A DNA stretch of 64,000 bases. Origin: Rhizobiales bacterium Ga0077525 (GTDB taxonomy: Bacteria > Pseudomonadota > Alphaproteobacteria > Rhizobiales > Xanthobacteraceae). Shown piece after piece: positions 17,138 to 25,364 of the stretch. The stretch is taken from positions 62,001-126,000 of the forward strand of contig LNDS01000049.1 of NCBI GenBank assembly GCA_001464835.1. The letters run 5' to 3'. Position 1 is the first letter of the stretch, and each line of letters opens with the position of its first letter. The notes under the pieces were generated by a model. That model ran no database searches and was not told where the DNA came from. It saw only the letters and a list, made by a program, of their open reading frames with translations. The translations under genes and the position numbers were made by a program.

Positions 17138-17815
17138 ATGACTCTGAAACTGATCATCGGCAACAAGAAGTATTCGAGCTGGTCGTTCCGGCCGTGGCTG
17201 GCGTTCAAAGTCGCCGGCATTCCCTTCGAGGAGCGGGTCATCCCGTTCGAGACTGAGGAATTCAAACGCGAAGTAGGCCCCGTCTCCGGCACTGGCAAGG
17301 TGCCGGTGCTGATCGATGGCGATATTCATGTTTGGGAATCGCTCGCCATTCTCGAATATGCCGCCGAGAAATTTCCCGAGGCCGGCCTGTGGCCGAAGGA
17401 CGTCGCGGCCCGCGCCCATGCCCGCGTCGTCGCCAATGAAATGCACGCCGGCTTCCAAGCGATGCGCAATCATTTGCCGATGAATTTCGCGCGCCGCGTC
17501 ATCAAGCGCGATTTGACGCCGGAGGTCATCGCCAATGTCAAGCGAATCGAGGCGCTGTGGGCGGATTGCCGCGCCCGCTTCGGCAAAGGTGGCCCGTTCC
17601 TATTCGGCGCTTTCAGCAATGCCGACGCCATGTATGCGCCGGTGGTCGGGCGCTTTCATGTGTACGATGTCGATGTCGGCGAGGCGACCCGCGCCTATAT
17701 GAAGACCATCATGGCGCTGCCGGCCTGGCAGCAATGGGTCGCTGCCGGGATCAAGGAACCCTGGCTGTTTGCCGAAGACGAAGTCGATTGGCCGCAGACC
17801 CATAACATCACTTAA
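17138..17815 (+). CDS. Glutathione S-transferase family protein, tandem copy 1
   Basis: 225 aa with a thioredoxin-like N-terminal domain (LIIGNKKYSSWSFRPWLAFKVAGIPF, then GTGKVPVLIDGD and the Glu-Ser pair WESLAILEY that holds the gamma-Glu of glutathione) and an all-helical C-terminal domain ending in the FSNADAMYAPVVGRF block. The SSWS N-terminal serines are the likely glutathione-activating residues. ATG 17138 is preferred over an in-frame ATG at 17117. The next gene is a close paralogue 18 bases downstream. Confidence 0.88.
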   Translation: MTLKLIIGNKKYSSWSFRPWLAFKVAGIPFEERVIPFETEEFKREVGPVSGTGKVPVLIDGDIHVWESLAILEYAAEKFPEAGLWPKDVAARAHARVVANEMHAGFQAMRNHLPMNFARRVIKRDLTPEVIANVKRIEALWADCRARFGKGGPFLFGAFSNADAMYAPVVGRFHVYDVDVGEATRAYMKTIMALPAWQQWVAAGIKEPWLFAEDEVDWPQTHNIT

Positions 17816-17833
17816 AGAAGCGGACCGCCGCGC

Positions 17834-18535
17834 ATGTCCCTGACACTGATTATCGGCAACAAGAACTATTCTTCCTGGTCGCTACGGCCGTGGATCGCCA
17901 TGAAGGCCGCCGGCATTCCTTTCGAGGAGATCGTCATCCCGCTGTATGTGCCGGGCAGCGCCGAGCACATCCTGAAATATTCGCCGGCCGGCAAGGTGCC
18001 GATTCTGATCGATGGCGACGACACGGTTTGGGAATCGCTCGCCATTCTCGAACATCTCGCCGACCGCTTTCCGGCAGCTCGGCTGTGGCCCGACGATCGC
18101 CGCGCCCGGAGCCTTGCCCGTTCGGCGGCGAGCGAGATGCATGCCGGCTTCCAGCCGTTGCGCCAGCACTGCACGATGAATCTGTGGCTGCCGGTCAAGG
18201 CGCGGCCGATGCCGGGCGAAGTCATCGCCAACATGAAGCGTATCGAGGCGATATGGGCCGAATGCCGCGCCCGTTTCGGCGAGGGCGCCAAAGACGGCGG
18301 GCCCTTTCTGTTCGGTACCTTCGGCAATGCCGATGCCATGTATGCGCCGGTGGTGGCGCGCTTCCACAATTACGGCCTGCCGGTTAACCCCGCCACGCGC
18401 GCCTATATGGACGCGGTGATGGCGCTGCCGGCCTGGCGCGAGTGGTATGAAGCCGCCATGAAAGAGACCTGGGTGATGCAGAATAACGAGCCGGACTGGC
18501 CGCTGGTGCGGGGCGTGCCGTTTTCGCAAAGCTAA
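17834..18535 (+). CDS. Glutathione S-transferase family protein, tandem copy 2
   Basis: 233-aa paralogue of the preceding gene; the first 25 residues (LIIGNKNYSSWSLRPWIAMKAAGIPF) and the FGNADAMYAPVVARF block are almost shared. It has a four-residue insertion after GEGAKDGG relative to copy 1. The duplication is tandem and head to tail, so both probably come from one promoter before the rhodanese or before 17138. Substrate unknown; a glutathione-dependent reductase or isomerase role is as likely as classic conjugation. Confidence 0.88.
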   Translation: MSLTLIIGNKNYSSWSLRPWIAMKAAGIPFEEIVIPLYVPGSAEHILKYSPAGKVPILIDGDDTVWESLAILEHLADRFPAARLWPDDRRARSLARSAASEMHAGFQPLRQHCTMNLWLPVKARPMPGEVIANMKRIEAIWAECRARFGEGAKDGGPFLFGTFGNADAMYAPVVARFHNYGLPVNPATRAYMDAVMALPAWREWYEAAMKETWVMQNNEPDWPLVRGVPFSQS

Positions 18536-18646
18536 CCGGCGTTTAACAGGGCGAACCAAAGTTCCATTCGCGCGTTGAGTTCGACAATCTGTCCGCCGCT
18601 GGCGGCCGGAAACCGGATTCTATTCGCCGAACGGATTCAGCCGCAC

Positions 18647-20749
18647 ATGAAGTTCGAACCAAACCGCAATGTCTGGCGCGTGGCGCAAAGCCACCGCGCC
18701 GCCATGCTGGTCGATGCGGCCGTTTATTTCGCGGCGATCCGCTCATCGATGCTCAAGGCGCAGCGTTCGATCCTCATCGCCGGCTGGGACATTCACAGCC
18801 AGACCCGGCTGGTCGGCCCGTCGGGTGAGGCCGACGACGGCTTTCCCGCGCCGTTCGCCGAATTTCTCACCGCGCTGGTCACGCGCCGTCCCGAATTGCA
18901 GATCCGCATCCTCCTGTGGGATTTCTCCGTGCTGTACGCGGCTGAGCGCGATCCGTTCCCGTCGATGACGTTGCGCTGGAACACGCCGCACAACATCCGC
19001 TTCTGTCTCGACGACAGCGTGCCGATCGGCTCGTCGCAGCATCAAAAGCTTGTCGTGGTCGATGACGCGGTCGGCTACAGCGGCGGCCTCGACATCACCA
19101 TTCGGCGTTGGGACACCAGCGCGCACACAATCGACAATCCGCTGCGCGTCGATCCCGCCGGCAAGCCTTACGCGCCGTTTCACGACGTGCAAATGGCAGT
19201 GGACGGCGAGGCGGCGCGCGCGCTCGGCGATCTGATGCGCGAGCGCTGGCGCTGTGCCGCTTACGAGACCGTGCCGCGCACCAGCACCACGGCGGATTGC
19301 TGGCCGGATGGCGTCAAGCCGGATTTCACCGACGCCGACATCGCCATATCGCTGACGCAGCCGCGTTTCGACGATCAGAAGGAAGCGCGCCAGGTTGAGG
19401 CGCTGTTCTTCGACATGATCGATGCCGCCGAGCGCCGGATCTATATCGAAAACCAGTTTCTCACCGCGCTGCCGATCGCCGAGCGCCTCGCCAAGAGGCT
19501 GCGCGAAAAGCCCGACCTCGAAGCGCTGATTGTTTCGCCGCAAACCCATGTGTCGTGGCTGGAGGCGCAGAGCATGCGCGCCGGCCGGGCGCGCTTTGCC
19601 GCCGTGCTCAAGGAGTTCGGTGACCGCGTCTGGCTGTGTTACCCGCAGGTCGCGCGCGGCGACGAGGTCACCTGCACCATGGTTCATTCCAAGGTGATGA
19701 TTGTCGACGACAGGATCCTGCGCATCGGCTCGGCCAATCTTAACAACCGTTCGATGGGCACTGACACTGAATGCGATCTCACGGTGGTAGCCGAAAACGA
19801 TACCCAGCGCGCCAGCATTCTTGCCATGCGCAACCGTTTGCTGGCCGATCAGTGCGGCGTCACGCAGGACGAAGTCTCCGCCGCGCTGGAGCGACACAAC
19901 GGCTCGCTGATCGCGGCCGCGCGTGGTCTTAGCGGCGACGGCCACAGCCTGAAAGACATCGTCGATGAGGAGCCATCCTCACCCGAAGCTTTCGCCTTGC
20001 TTGCCGGGGTCGCCGATCCGGAACGCCCGATCGGCGCCGAGGAATTCATCAGCAATATGTTTGGAGGTTTCGTGCCGGCGCGCAATTTTTCAACCATTCT
20101 CAAGGTCATCGCCGCGGGACTTGTCATCGTCGTCCTAGCCCTGATCTGGCAGTTCGTGCCTTTGGCGCGGCCCGACGCCGTGCGTGAGATGCTGGCCGAT
20201 CTCAACGGCAGCAGCCTGGCGCCGCTGGTCGTCGTCGGCGTCTTTGTCGTCGCCGGATCGCTGATGTTTCCGGTTACCGTGCTGATCGCCGCGACCGCGG
20301 CGGCGTTCGGGCCGTGGCTCGGCTTTGCCTATGCCGGCGTCGGCGCGCTGGCGAGCGCACTGGTCACTTATGGCATTGGCGCGGCGCTGGGCAAACGCAC
20401 GTTGCGCGATCTGCTCGGGCCGCGCCTCAACCGGGTGCGCCAGCGCGTCGCCAAGCGCGGCGTCATCGCCGTGGCGGCGATCCGGCTGGTGCCGGTCGCG
20501 CCGTTCACGGTGGTCAATCTAGCGGCGGGCGCCAGTTCGATTCCCGTGTTCGATTATATGGTCGGCACCTTCATCGGCATGCTGCCTGGCATCATCATGA
20601 TCTCGGCGGTCGGCAATCAGTTCGCCCGCATCATGACGCAGCCCACGGCGTTCGATCTGGCGCTGCTGGCCGCGGCTGTTGCCGCCTGGGTCGGCCTGTC
20701 GATCGGCGTGCAGGTGGCAATGTCGCGCTACGCAGGCCGCCGCCGGTGA
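18647..20749 (+). CDS. Phospholipase D / VTT-domain fusion protein
   Basis: 700-aa fusion. The N-terminal two thirds is a PLD-superfamily enzyme with two HKD motifs (HQKLVVVDD at about 132 and HSKVMIVDD at about 347), as in cardiolipin synthases and eukaryote-like PLDs. A short helical linker leads to a C-terminal VTT (DedA/SNARE-associated) membrane domain of about five helices (about 485-690) with the F/R-rich loop region RLVPVAPFTVVNLAAG. It probably transfers or hydrolyses phospholipid head groups at the inner membrane, while the VTT part may move lipids across it. ATG 18647 chosen over a TTG at 18575. Its TGA overlaps the GTG of the next gene. Confidence 0.88.
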   Translation: MKFEPNRNVWRVAQSHRAAMLVDAAVYFAAIRSSMLKAQRSILIAGWDIHSQTRLVGPSGEADDGFPAPFAEFLTALVTRRPELQIRILLWDFSVLYAAERDPFPSMTLRWNTPHNIRFCLDDSVPIGSSQHQKLVVVDDAVGYSGGLDITIRRWDTSAHTIDNPLRVDPAGKPYAPFHDVQMAVDGEAARALGDLMRERWRCAAYETVPRTSTTADCWPDGVKPDFTDADIAISLTQPRFDDQKEARQVEALFFDMIDAAERRIYIENQFLTALPIAERLAKRLREKPDLEALIVSPQTHVSWLEAQSMRAGRARFAAVLKEFGDRVWLCYPQVARGDEVTCTMVHSKVMIVDDRILRIGSANLNNRSMGTDTECDLTVVAENDTQRASILAMRNRLLADQCGVTQDEVSAALERHNGSLIAAARGLSGDGHSLKDIVDEEPSSPEAFALLAGVADPERPIGAEEFISNMFGGFVPARNFSTILKVIAAGLVIVVLALIWQFVPLARPDAVREMLADLNGSSLAPLVVVGVFVVAGSLMFPVTVLIAATAAAFGPWLGFAYAGVGALASALVTYGIGAALGKRTLRDLLGPRLNRVRQRVAKRGVIAVAAIRLVPVAPFTVVNLAAGASSIPVFDYMVGTFIGMLPGIIMISAVGNQFARIMTQPTAFDLALLAAAVAAWVGLSIGVQVAMSRYAGRRR

Positions 20750-21456
20750 GGGCGGACAAAGCGGACAGCGTCCGCATCATGACCTGGAATATTCACGGCA
20801 CGTTCGGCCGCAATCCGCGTTTCGATCTCGCCCGCGTGGTCAAATTGATCCGCCGCTGGGACCCCGATATCGTCGCGCTTCAGGAAGTCGATTCACGCCG
20901 CGCTTTGGCCGGCGGCGCCAACCCGTTCGAATTTCTGGCGACGGCGGTGGGTGTTTACGGCATCGGCGCCAAGTCGCTGACCGGCGCCGACGGCGATTAC
21001 GGCCAGATGCTGATCAGCCGTTTTCCGGTGACGTCGCATGAAATCCGCGACATCTCATTCGGCGAGCGCGAGCCGCGCCGCGCCATTCGCGCCGTCGTCG
21101 AGACGCCGCAAGGCCCGCTCATTGTCGTCGCCACGCATCTCGGCCTCAGCATTCATGAGCGGCGTCATCAGGCGGCGCTGTTGATGGAATTGGCCAGTGG
21201 CGACGCGCCGGCGGTTGTGATGGGCGATCTCAACGATTGGTACTGGCCCGGTTCGGTGCGCGCGGTATTGACCCGTGTGCTCGGCGCGCACACGGGCTTC
21301 CGCACCTTTCCAGCGAAATTTCCGCTGTTGCGGCTCGACCGCATTTATTGCCGGCCGCGCGGCGCGCTGCTGCGCAGCTTCATCGATCGCGAGGCACGCA
21401 CCATCTCCGACCATTTGCCGGTGATCGCCGATCTAAGGCTGACCGGGGCAAAGTAG
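20746..21456 (+). CDS. Endonuclease/exonuclease/phosphatase family protein
   Basis: 236-aa EEP-fold hydrolase with the four family blocks: MTWNIHG (metal Asn), ALQEVD (metal Glu), GDLNDW and the final SDHLPV (catalytic Asp-His). No signal peptide is visible. The start GTG at 20746 overlaps the stop of the PLD gene (GTGA), so the products are coupled. In this setting a phospholipid-derived phosphodiester substrate is more likely than DNA, but that is inference. A perfect hairpin terminator follows the stop at 21477. Confidence 0.88.
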   Translation: MRADKADSVRIMTWNIHGTFGRNPRFDLARVVKLIRRWDPDIVALQEVDSRRALAGGANPFEFLATAVGVYGIGAKSLTGADGDYGQMLISRFPVTSHEIRDISFGEREPRRAIRAVVETPQGPLIVVATHLGLSIHERRHQAALLMELASGDAPAVVMGDLNDWYWPGSVRAVLTRVLGAHTGFRTFPAKFPLLRLDRIYCRPRGALLRSFIDREARTISDHLPVIADLRLTGAK

Positions 21457-21476
21457 GCGAACGGCCGCAACGCGAA

Positions 21477-21504
21477 AACCCGGCGCGGGGGAGCGCCGGG
21501 TTCT
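21477..21504. terminator. Terminator hairpin between the PLD/EEP operon and csbD-like gene
   Basis: AACCCGGCGC (21477-21486) and GCGCCGGGTT (21493-21502) form a perfect 10-bp stem with a 6-base loop; AAAA precedes and TTCT follows, so it can act in both directions for the two converging genes. Confidence 0.75.
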
Positions 21505-21529
21505 GCCGAATGTCCGATGGTCGGACGGA

Positions 21530-21709
21530 CTATTCGGTCGCTTCCTTGATCGAGTCCTTCATGCCGCCGATGGTGTTCTGCACCTTGCCCTTGATCTGAT
21601 CGGCCTTGCCTTCGGTTTCGAGCTTGCTGTCGCCGGTAACCTTGCCGGCGACTTCCTTCACTTTACCCTTGGCCTGATCGAAGCTGCCTTCAATGCGGTC
21701 TTTGTTCAT
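21530..21709 (-). CDS. CsbD-family stress protein
   Basis: 59 aa. The sequence MNKDRIEGSFDQAKGKVKE followed by GKVTGD, KLETEGKADQIKGKVQ and a final short helix is the CsbD pattern: small, charged, cytosolic and often very abundant under stress. AGAGGA sits before ATG 21709. An EcfG-type promoter (GGAAC-N17-CGTT on this strand) lies 43 bases before the start codon, fitting a general stress response gene; CsbD in Bacillus subtilis is likewise under a general stress sigma factor. Biochemical role unknown. Confidence 0.93.
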   Translation of the reverse strand: MNKDRIEGSFDQAKGKVKEVAGKVTGDSKLETEGKADQIKGKVQNTIGGMKDSIKEATE

Positions 21710-21751
21710 GGTGTTCCTCTTGTCTGTGCTGTTCGGGAATCTCGCACGGTC

Positions 21752-21777
21752 AACGTTCGATGGGCCGCTTGTGTTCC
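21752..21777 (-). promoter_or_regulatory. EcfG-type (general stress) promoter of the CsbD gene
   Basis: On the minus strand GGAAC (21773-21777) is followed after 17 bases by CGTT (21752-21755), an exact match to the alphaproteobacterial EcfG consensus, 43 bases upstream of the ATG. Confidence 0.75.
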
Positions 21778-21840
21778 CGCGCTGCGGCATCGCAGCACGG
21801 GCGACAAACGTATGTGCATGGCGCTCATGCAGCTGGAACC

Positions 21841-21871
21841 AAAAACAACGCCGGCGACGATGTCGCCGGCG
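21841..21871 (-). terminator. Rho-independent terminator of the 139-aa exported protein gene
   Basis: CGCCGGCGAC (21849-21858) and GTCGCCGGCG (21862-21871) form a perfect 10-bp stem with a 3-base loop. Read on the minus strand it is followed by TTGTTTTT (21841-21848). Confidence 0.85.
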
Positions 21872-21900
21872 CGTTCGGTTATCTTAAAGACGAAGCGAAG

Positions 21901-22320
21901 TTACTTCGCGGAGACCGGCGGCTTGGCATTGGGGTCGGCCGGGCTCTTCGAAGATGCGCCAGTGGTCGTGGTCGGCGTCGGCGTTGTCGCCGTGCCGCTG
22001 CTCTGCATCTGCGAATCCTTGGACTGGCTGCCGCTAAGCTTGGCGTCGCCTTGATTGGTCGGCTTGAAGTTCGGGTCGGCCGGGCTCTGCGCCGGGTTGG
22101 TAGGGCTTTGCGCGGTCGTCGAGGAGCCCTTCGCCGCGGCGCCGGCCGGCGTCTGCGAGCCGCTCTGGTTCTGAGCGCCGGTCTGCTTGTTGTTGCCAGC
22201 GGCGTTCAGGTTGGCGGGCGAGGTCGAGCCGGTCTGCGGCTGGGCGGGGTTCTGCGCGCTGGCCGCCGACATGCCGGCGATAAGCGCGACGACGGCTGTC
22301 ATTGTTGCGAGAGTCTTCAT
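21901..22320 (-). CDS. Low-complexity exported protein
   Basis: 139 aa. Signal peptide of about 23 residues (MKTLATMTAVVALIAGMSAASAQ), then about 115 residues of low complexity rich in Pro, Ala, Gln, Ser, Thr and Asn, with two related motifs AQSPADPNFKP and SKSPADPNAKP. No named domain. Probably a disordered periplasmic or surface protein. Strong AGGAGG before ATG 22320. An EcfG-like promoter (GGAAC-N16-GGTT) lies 54 bases upstream and a clean terminator downstream, so it is a single-gene unit between two other stress-type genes. Confidence 0.75.
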   Translation of the reverse strand: MKTLATMTAVVALIAGMSAASAQNPAQPQTGSTSPANLNAAGNNKQTGAQNQSGSQTPAGAAAKGSSTTAQSPTNPAQSPADPNFKPTNQGDAKLSGSQSKDSQMQSSGTATTPTPTTTTGASSKSPADPNAKPPVSAK

Positions 22321-22373
22321 GTTGGATATCCTCCTGGTGAATTTATTGTGCTGTGTTCGACACACGGGGGACC

Positions 22374-22398
22374 AACCGGTGAATTGGAACATCGTTCC
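22374..22398 (-). promoter_or_regulatory. EcfG-like promoter of the 139-aa exported protein gene
   Basis: Minus strand GGAAC (22394-22398), 16 bases, GGTT (22374-22377). One mismatch to the CGTT element; GTT is in place with 17-base spacing. 54 bases before the ATG. Confidence 0.55.
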
Positions 22399-22425
22399 GG
22401 GAACTTGGCGTTTTGCTTTTACATA

Positions 22426-22460
22426 AACGTGATAAACGGCGCGGAACATTGTTCCGCGCC
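22426..22460 (-). terminator. Terminator of the DUF1236 gene
   Basis: GGCGCGGAAC (22438-22447) and GTTCCGCGCC (22451-22460) form a perfect 10-bp stem with a 3-base loop, 22 bases after the DUF1236 stop; on the minus strand a moderately T-rich GTTTATCACGTTT follows. Confidence 0.65.
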
Positions 22461-22481
22461 GCACTGCATCGCCGTTTGCAA

Positions 22482-23138
22482 TCACGCTTCGAGAATGGCG
22501 ACGATCTCATGCGTGCGCGGATCGAGCACGAGGATCTGGTTGCCGACCAGGATGTAGTCGTAGCCGCGCCATTCCGGATAGATGGTGACGACTTCGGTCG
22601 GCAACGGATAATAGCGCACGGTCGATGGGATGCGCGTGCCGACGCGGATCGCCACGTTGAGCGTCACCGGCTGCACGTTCTGCCGTTTGATCACGGTCGT
22701 GATCTGGCTCCGCTGTTCGCTCGACAGCCGCGCCGCCGCGCCCGCGCCCTGGCCGGTCGTTGTGGCGGTGGCCGATGTGCCGGAATTGGCCGCATCGGCC
22801 GAGCTTTTTGTCTCGGTCTTGGTTTCGGTCTTCGCTGCCGCCGACGGAACCTTCATGTCCGTCTTGGCATCCGCTGCGGACTTGGGCGCGCCGGTTTGCG
22901 CGCTCTGGCCGCGGCCGGGCGCCAGCTTGTTGACGTCGTTACCGTCGGGCGAGGGTGTGGCGGTCGTGCCGGACTTGATCGACGGCGCAATCTTTTCCGC
23001 CGGCGCATTCTGTTGCGCTGCGGGAGCGGGCTGCGGCGGCGCCTGATCCTTCGACGGCGCGGGCGCCTGGGCGAGAGCAGCGCCGGTACCCAACATCAGA
23101 ACGGCAGCGGCGGTCGACAGTAACTTCATCCTGTTCAT
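22482..23138 (-). CDS. Exported DUF1236 protein
   Basis: 218 aa. Signal peptide (about residues 1-22, ending ALAQ), a Pro/Ala/Lys/Thr-rich disordered middle of about 120 residues, and a C-terminal DUF1236 domain (about 145-218) with YYPLPTEVVTIYPEWRGYDYILVGNQILVLDP. This domain is typical of rhizobial periplasmic proteins, often in several copies per genome; function unknown. AAAGGAG sits six bases before ATG 23138. A perfect EcfG-type promoter lies 49 bases upstream. Confidence 0.88.
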   Translation of the reverse strand: MNRMKLLSTAAAVLMLGTGAALAQAPAPSKDQAPPQPAPAAQQNAPAEKIAPSIKSGTTATPSPDGNDVNKLAPGRGQSAQTGAPKSAADAKTDMKVPSAAAKTETKTETKSSADAANSGTSATATTTGQGAGAAARLSSEQRSQITTVIKRQNVQPVTLNVAIRVGTRIPSTVRYYPLPTEVVTIYPEWRGYDYILVGNQILVLDPRTHEIVAILEA

Positions 23139-23186
23139 TGCAAGCTCCTTTTGCATACCGCCCCGGCGCACATGCACAGTGAAAGG

Positions 23187-23211
23187 AACGCTGCCGCCGC
23201 GCCTGCGTTCC
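23187..23211 (-). promoter_or_regulatory. EcfG-type promoter of the DUF1236 gene
   Basis: Minus strand GGAAC (23207-23211), 16 bases, CGTT (23187-23190), exact consensus, 49 bases before the ATG. Confidence 0.75.
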
Positions 23212-23282
23212 CGCGCACGCGGCTTTATGTCTTGAACGGATGTTCATCGGTTGCCGATGCGACGAACCTCAGCGCGACAATG

Positions 23283-23630
23283 TCAGCGCGATGTGGCGGT
23301 GACAACGATCTCGACCAGATGCGGCGGTTCGAGATCGACGCCGAGGCAGGCGCGCATCGGCGGGTTGGCGCGGTCGACCCATTCGTCCCAGGCGCGGTTC
23401 ATCTCGCTCTTCTGCTTGATGTCGGCGACATAGACGATCGCCGACAGAATGCGGCTCTTGTCGCTGCCGGCCATTTTGAGGCTTTCGTCGATGCGGCGCA
23501 GCGTATTGACGGTCTGCTCATAGAGGCCGGGCGGCGCCGGATCGGGCGTGACGGCAACCGTCAGCACCAGGCCGTCATGGACGACGGCGCGGGAGCGGGT
23601 CGGGGTGAGGCCGGGAAAGCGGGTAATCAT
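23283..23630 (-). CDS. RidA/YjgF family protein
   Basis: 115 aa. RidA-like trimer-forming fold; in the best known members it hydrolyses reactive enamine/imine intermediates released by PLP enzymes. The region around MRACLGVDLEPPHLVEIVV holds the Arg that binds the substrate carboxylate. The C-terminus is normal but the N-terminal TRFPGLTPTRSRAVVHDG shows this is one of the divergent subgroups, not classic RidA, so deaminase activity is uncertain. Divergent from mccB. Confidence 0.85.
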   Translation of the reverse strand: MITRFPGLTPTRSRAVVHDGLVLTVAVTPDPAPPGLYEQTVNTLRRIDESLKMAGSDKSRILSAIVYVADIKQKSEMNRAWDEWVDRANPPMRACLGVDLEPPHLVEIVVTATSR

Positions 23631-23740
23631 GCGGGTCTCCTTGATGGGTCACGCCGCAAGCTTATGCCCGGCCGCCACCGTTTCCTAAAGCCTTGCGGCG
23701 GGCCATAGTGGTGGCAACACGGAATCGGGAGGCTTAAGGC

Positions 23741-25348
23741 GTGGCCCAGATCGGCACTCCAATCGACAGCAATTCAACCGAATTCCAGGCCAATGCCGCG
23801 CGCATGCGGGCGCTTGTGGCGGAGCTTCAGGCCAAACGCGCCGAGGCGGCCTTCGGCGGACCGGCGCGCGCCCGCGAACGCCATGTCGGCCGCGGCAAGC
23901 TTTTGCCGCGGGACCGGGTGATGAATTTGATCGACCCCGGCTCGCCGTTTCTGGAATTGTCGCCGCTCGCCGCCAACAGGATGTACGACGACGCCATTCA
24001 CGGCGCCGGGCTCATCACCGGCATCGGCCGCGTCGAGGGCCGCGAATGCATGGTGGTGTGCAACGACTCCACCATCAAGGGCGGCACCTATTATCCGCTG
24101 ACCGTGAAGAAGCATCTGCGCGCGCAGGAGATCGCCCGCGAGAACCGGCTGCCATGCATTTATCTGGTGGACAGTGGCGGCGCCAACCTGCCGCATCAAA
24201 CCGAAGTCTTTCCCGACCGCGAGCATTTCGGCCGCATCTTCTGGAACCAGGCCACCATGTCGGCGATGCGCATTCCGCAGATCGCCGTGGTGATGGGCTC
24301 GTGCACGGCGGGCGGCGCCTATGTGCCGGCGATGTCGGACGAGAGCATCATCGTCAAGAACCAAGGCACCATCTTTCTCGGCGGGCCGCCTCTGGTGAAG
24401 GCCGCGACCGGCGAAGTGGTCAGCGCCGAGGATCTCGGCGGCGCCGACATTCACGCCCGCCAGTCCGGCGTCGCCGATCATCTGGCGATGGACGATCATC
24501 ACGCTTTGTCGCTGGCGCGCCGTATCGTCGCAAACTTGAACGTCAAGAAGCAGCCCGACATCCCGCTGACCGCGCCGCGCGATCCTCTGTTCGACATCGA
24601 CGAACTCGACGGCATCGTGCCGGTCGATTTGAAGAAGCAATACGACATCCGCGAAGTCATCGCGCGGCTGGTCGACGGCTCCGAGTTCGACGAGTTCAAG
24701 CAGTTGTACGGCACGACGCTCGTCACCGGCTTTGCGCGGCTGCATGGCATGCCGGTCGGCATTCTCGGCAATAACGGAATTCTCTTCTCGGAGAGCGCGC
24801 TGAAGGCCGCGCACTTCATCGAGCTGTGCAGCCAGCGCCGCATTCCGCTGCTGTTCATGCAGAACATCGTCGGCTTCATGGTCGGCCGCGAATACGAAGT
24901 CGGCGGCATCGCCAAGGATGGCGCCAAGATGGTGACGGCGGTGGCGAGCGCGCAGGTGCCGAAGGTGACGCTGATCCTCGGCGGCTCCTATGGCGCCGGC
25001 AATTACGGCATGTGCGGCCGCGCGCACGGCCCGCGCTTTCTGTTCACCTGGCCGAATTCGCGCATCTCGGTGATGGGCGGCGAGCAGGCGGCGAGTGTGC
25101 TGGCCACCGTCAAGCGCGACAATATCGAAGCCGGCGGCGGCGCGTGGTCGGAAACGGAAGAAGAAGACTTCAAGGCGCCGATCCGCGAACAATATGAGGA
25201 AGAGGGCAATCCTTATTACGCCACCGCGCGGCTGTGGGACGACGGCATCATCGCGCCGAGCGAAACGCGGCGGGTGTTGGCGCTGGCTTTCAGCGCGGCA
25301 TTGAATGCGCCCGTGCCGGAGACGCGGTTTGGGGTGTTTAGGATGTGA
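23741..25348 (+). CDS. mccB: Methylcrotonyl-CoA carboxylase, carboxyltransferase (beta) subunit
   Basis: Transfers CO2 from carboxybiotin to 3-methylcrotonyl-CoA in leucine degradation. 535 aa with two crotonase-like carboxyltransferase halves. Family blocks include [59 protein letters not shown] (typical of MCC rather than PCC), [16 protein letters not shown] and the second-half [14 protein letters not shown]. Start GTG at 23741 with GGGAGG upstream. The biotin-carrying alpha subunit is 7 kb away at 32488, an unusual separation since these genes normally form one operon with ivd. Confidence 0.93.
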   Translation: MAQIGTPIDSNSTEFQANAARMRALVAELQAKRAEAAFGGPARARERHVGRGKLLPRDRVMNLIDPGSPFLELSPLAANRMYDDAIHGAGLITGIGRVEGRECMVVCNDSTIKGGTYYPLTVKKHLRAQEIARENRLPCIYLVDSGGANLPHQTEVFPDREHFGRIFWNQATMSAMRIPQIAVVMGSCTAGGAYVPAMSDESIIVKNQGTIFLGGPPLVKAATGEVVSAEDLGGADIHARQSGVADHLAMDDHHALSLARRIVANLNVKKQPDIPLTAPRDPLFDIDELDGIVPVDLKKQYDIREVIARLVDGSEFDEFKQLYGTTLVTGFARLHGMPVGILGNNGILFSESALKAAHFIELCSQRRIPLLFMQNIVGFMVGREYEVGGIAKDGAKMVTAVASAQVPKVTLILGGSYGAGNYGMCGRAHGPRFLFTWPNSRISVMGGEQAASVLATVKRDNIEAGGGAWSETEEEDFKAPIREQYEEEGNPYYATARLWDDGIIAPSETRRVLALAFSAALNAPVPETRFGVFRM

Positions 25349-25364
25349 AGGACGAGCCGCGCCT

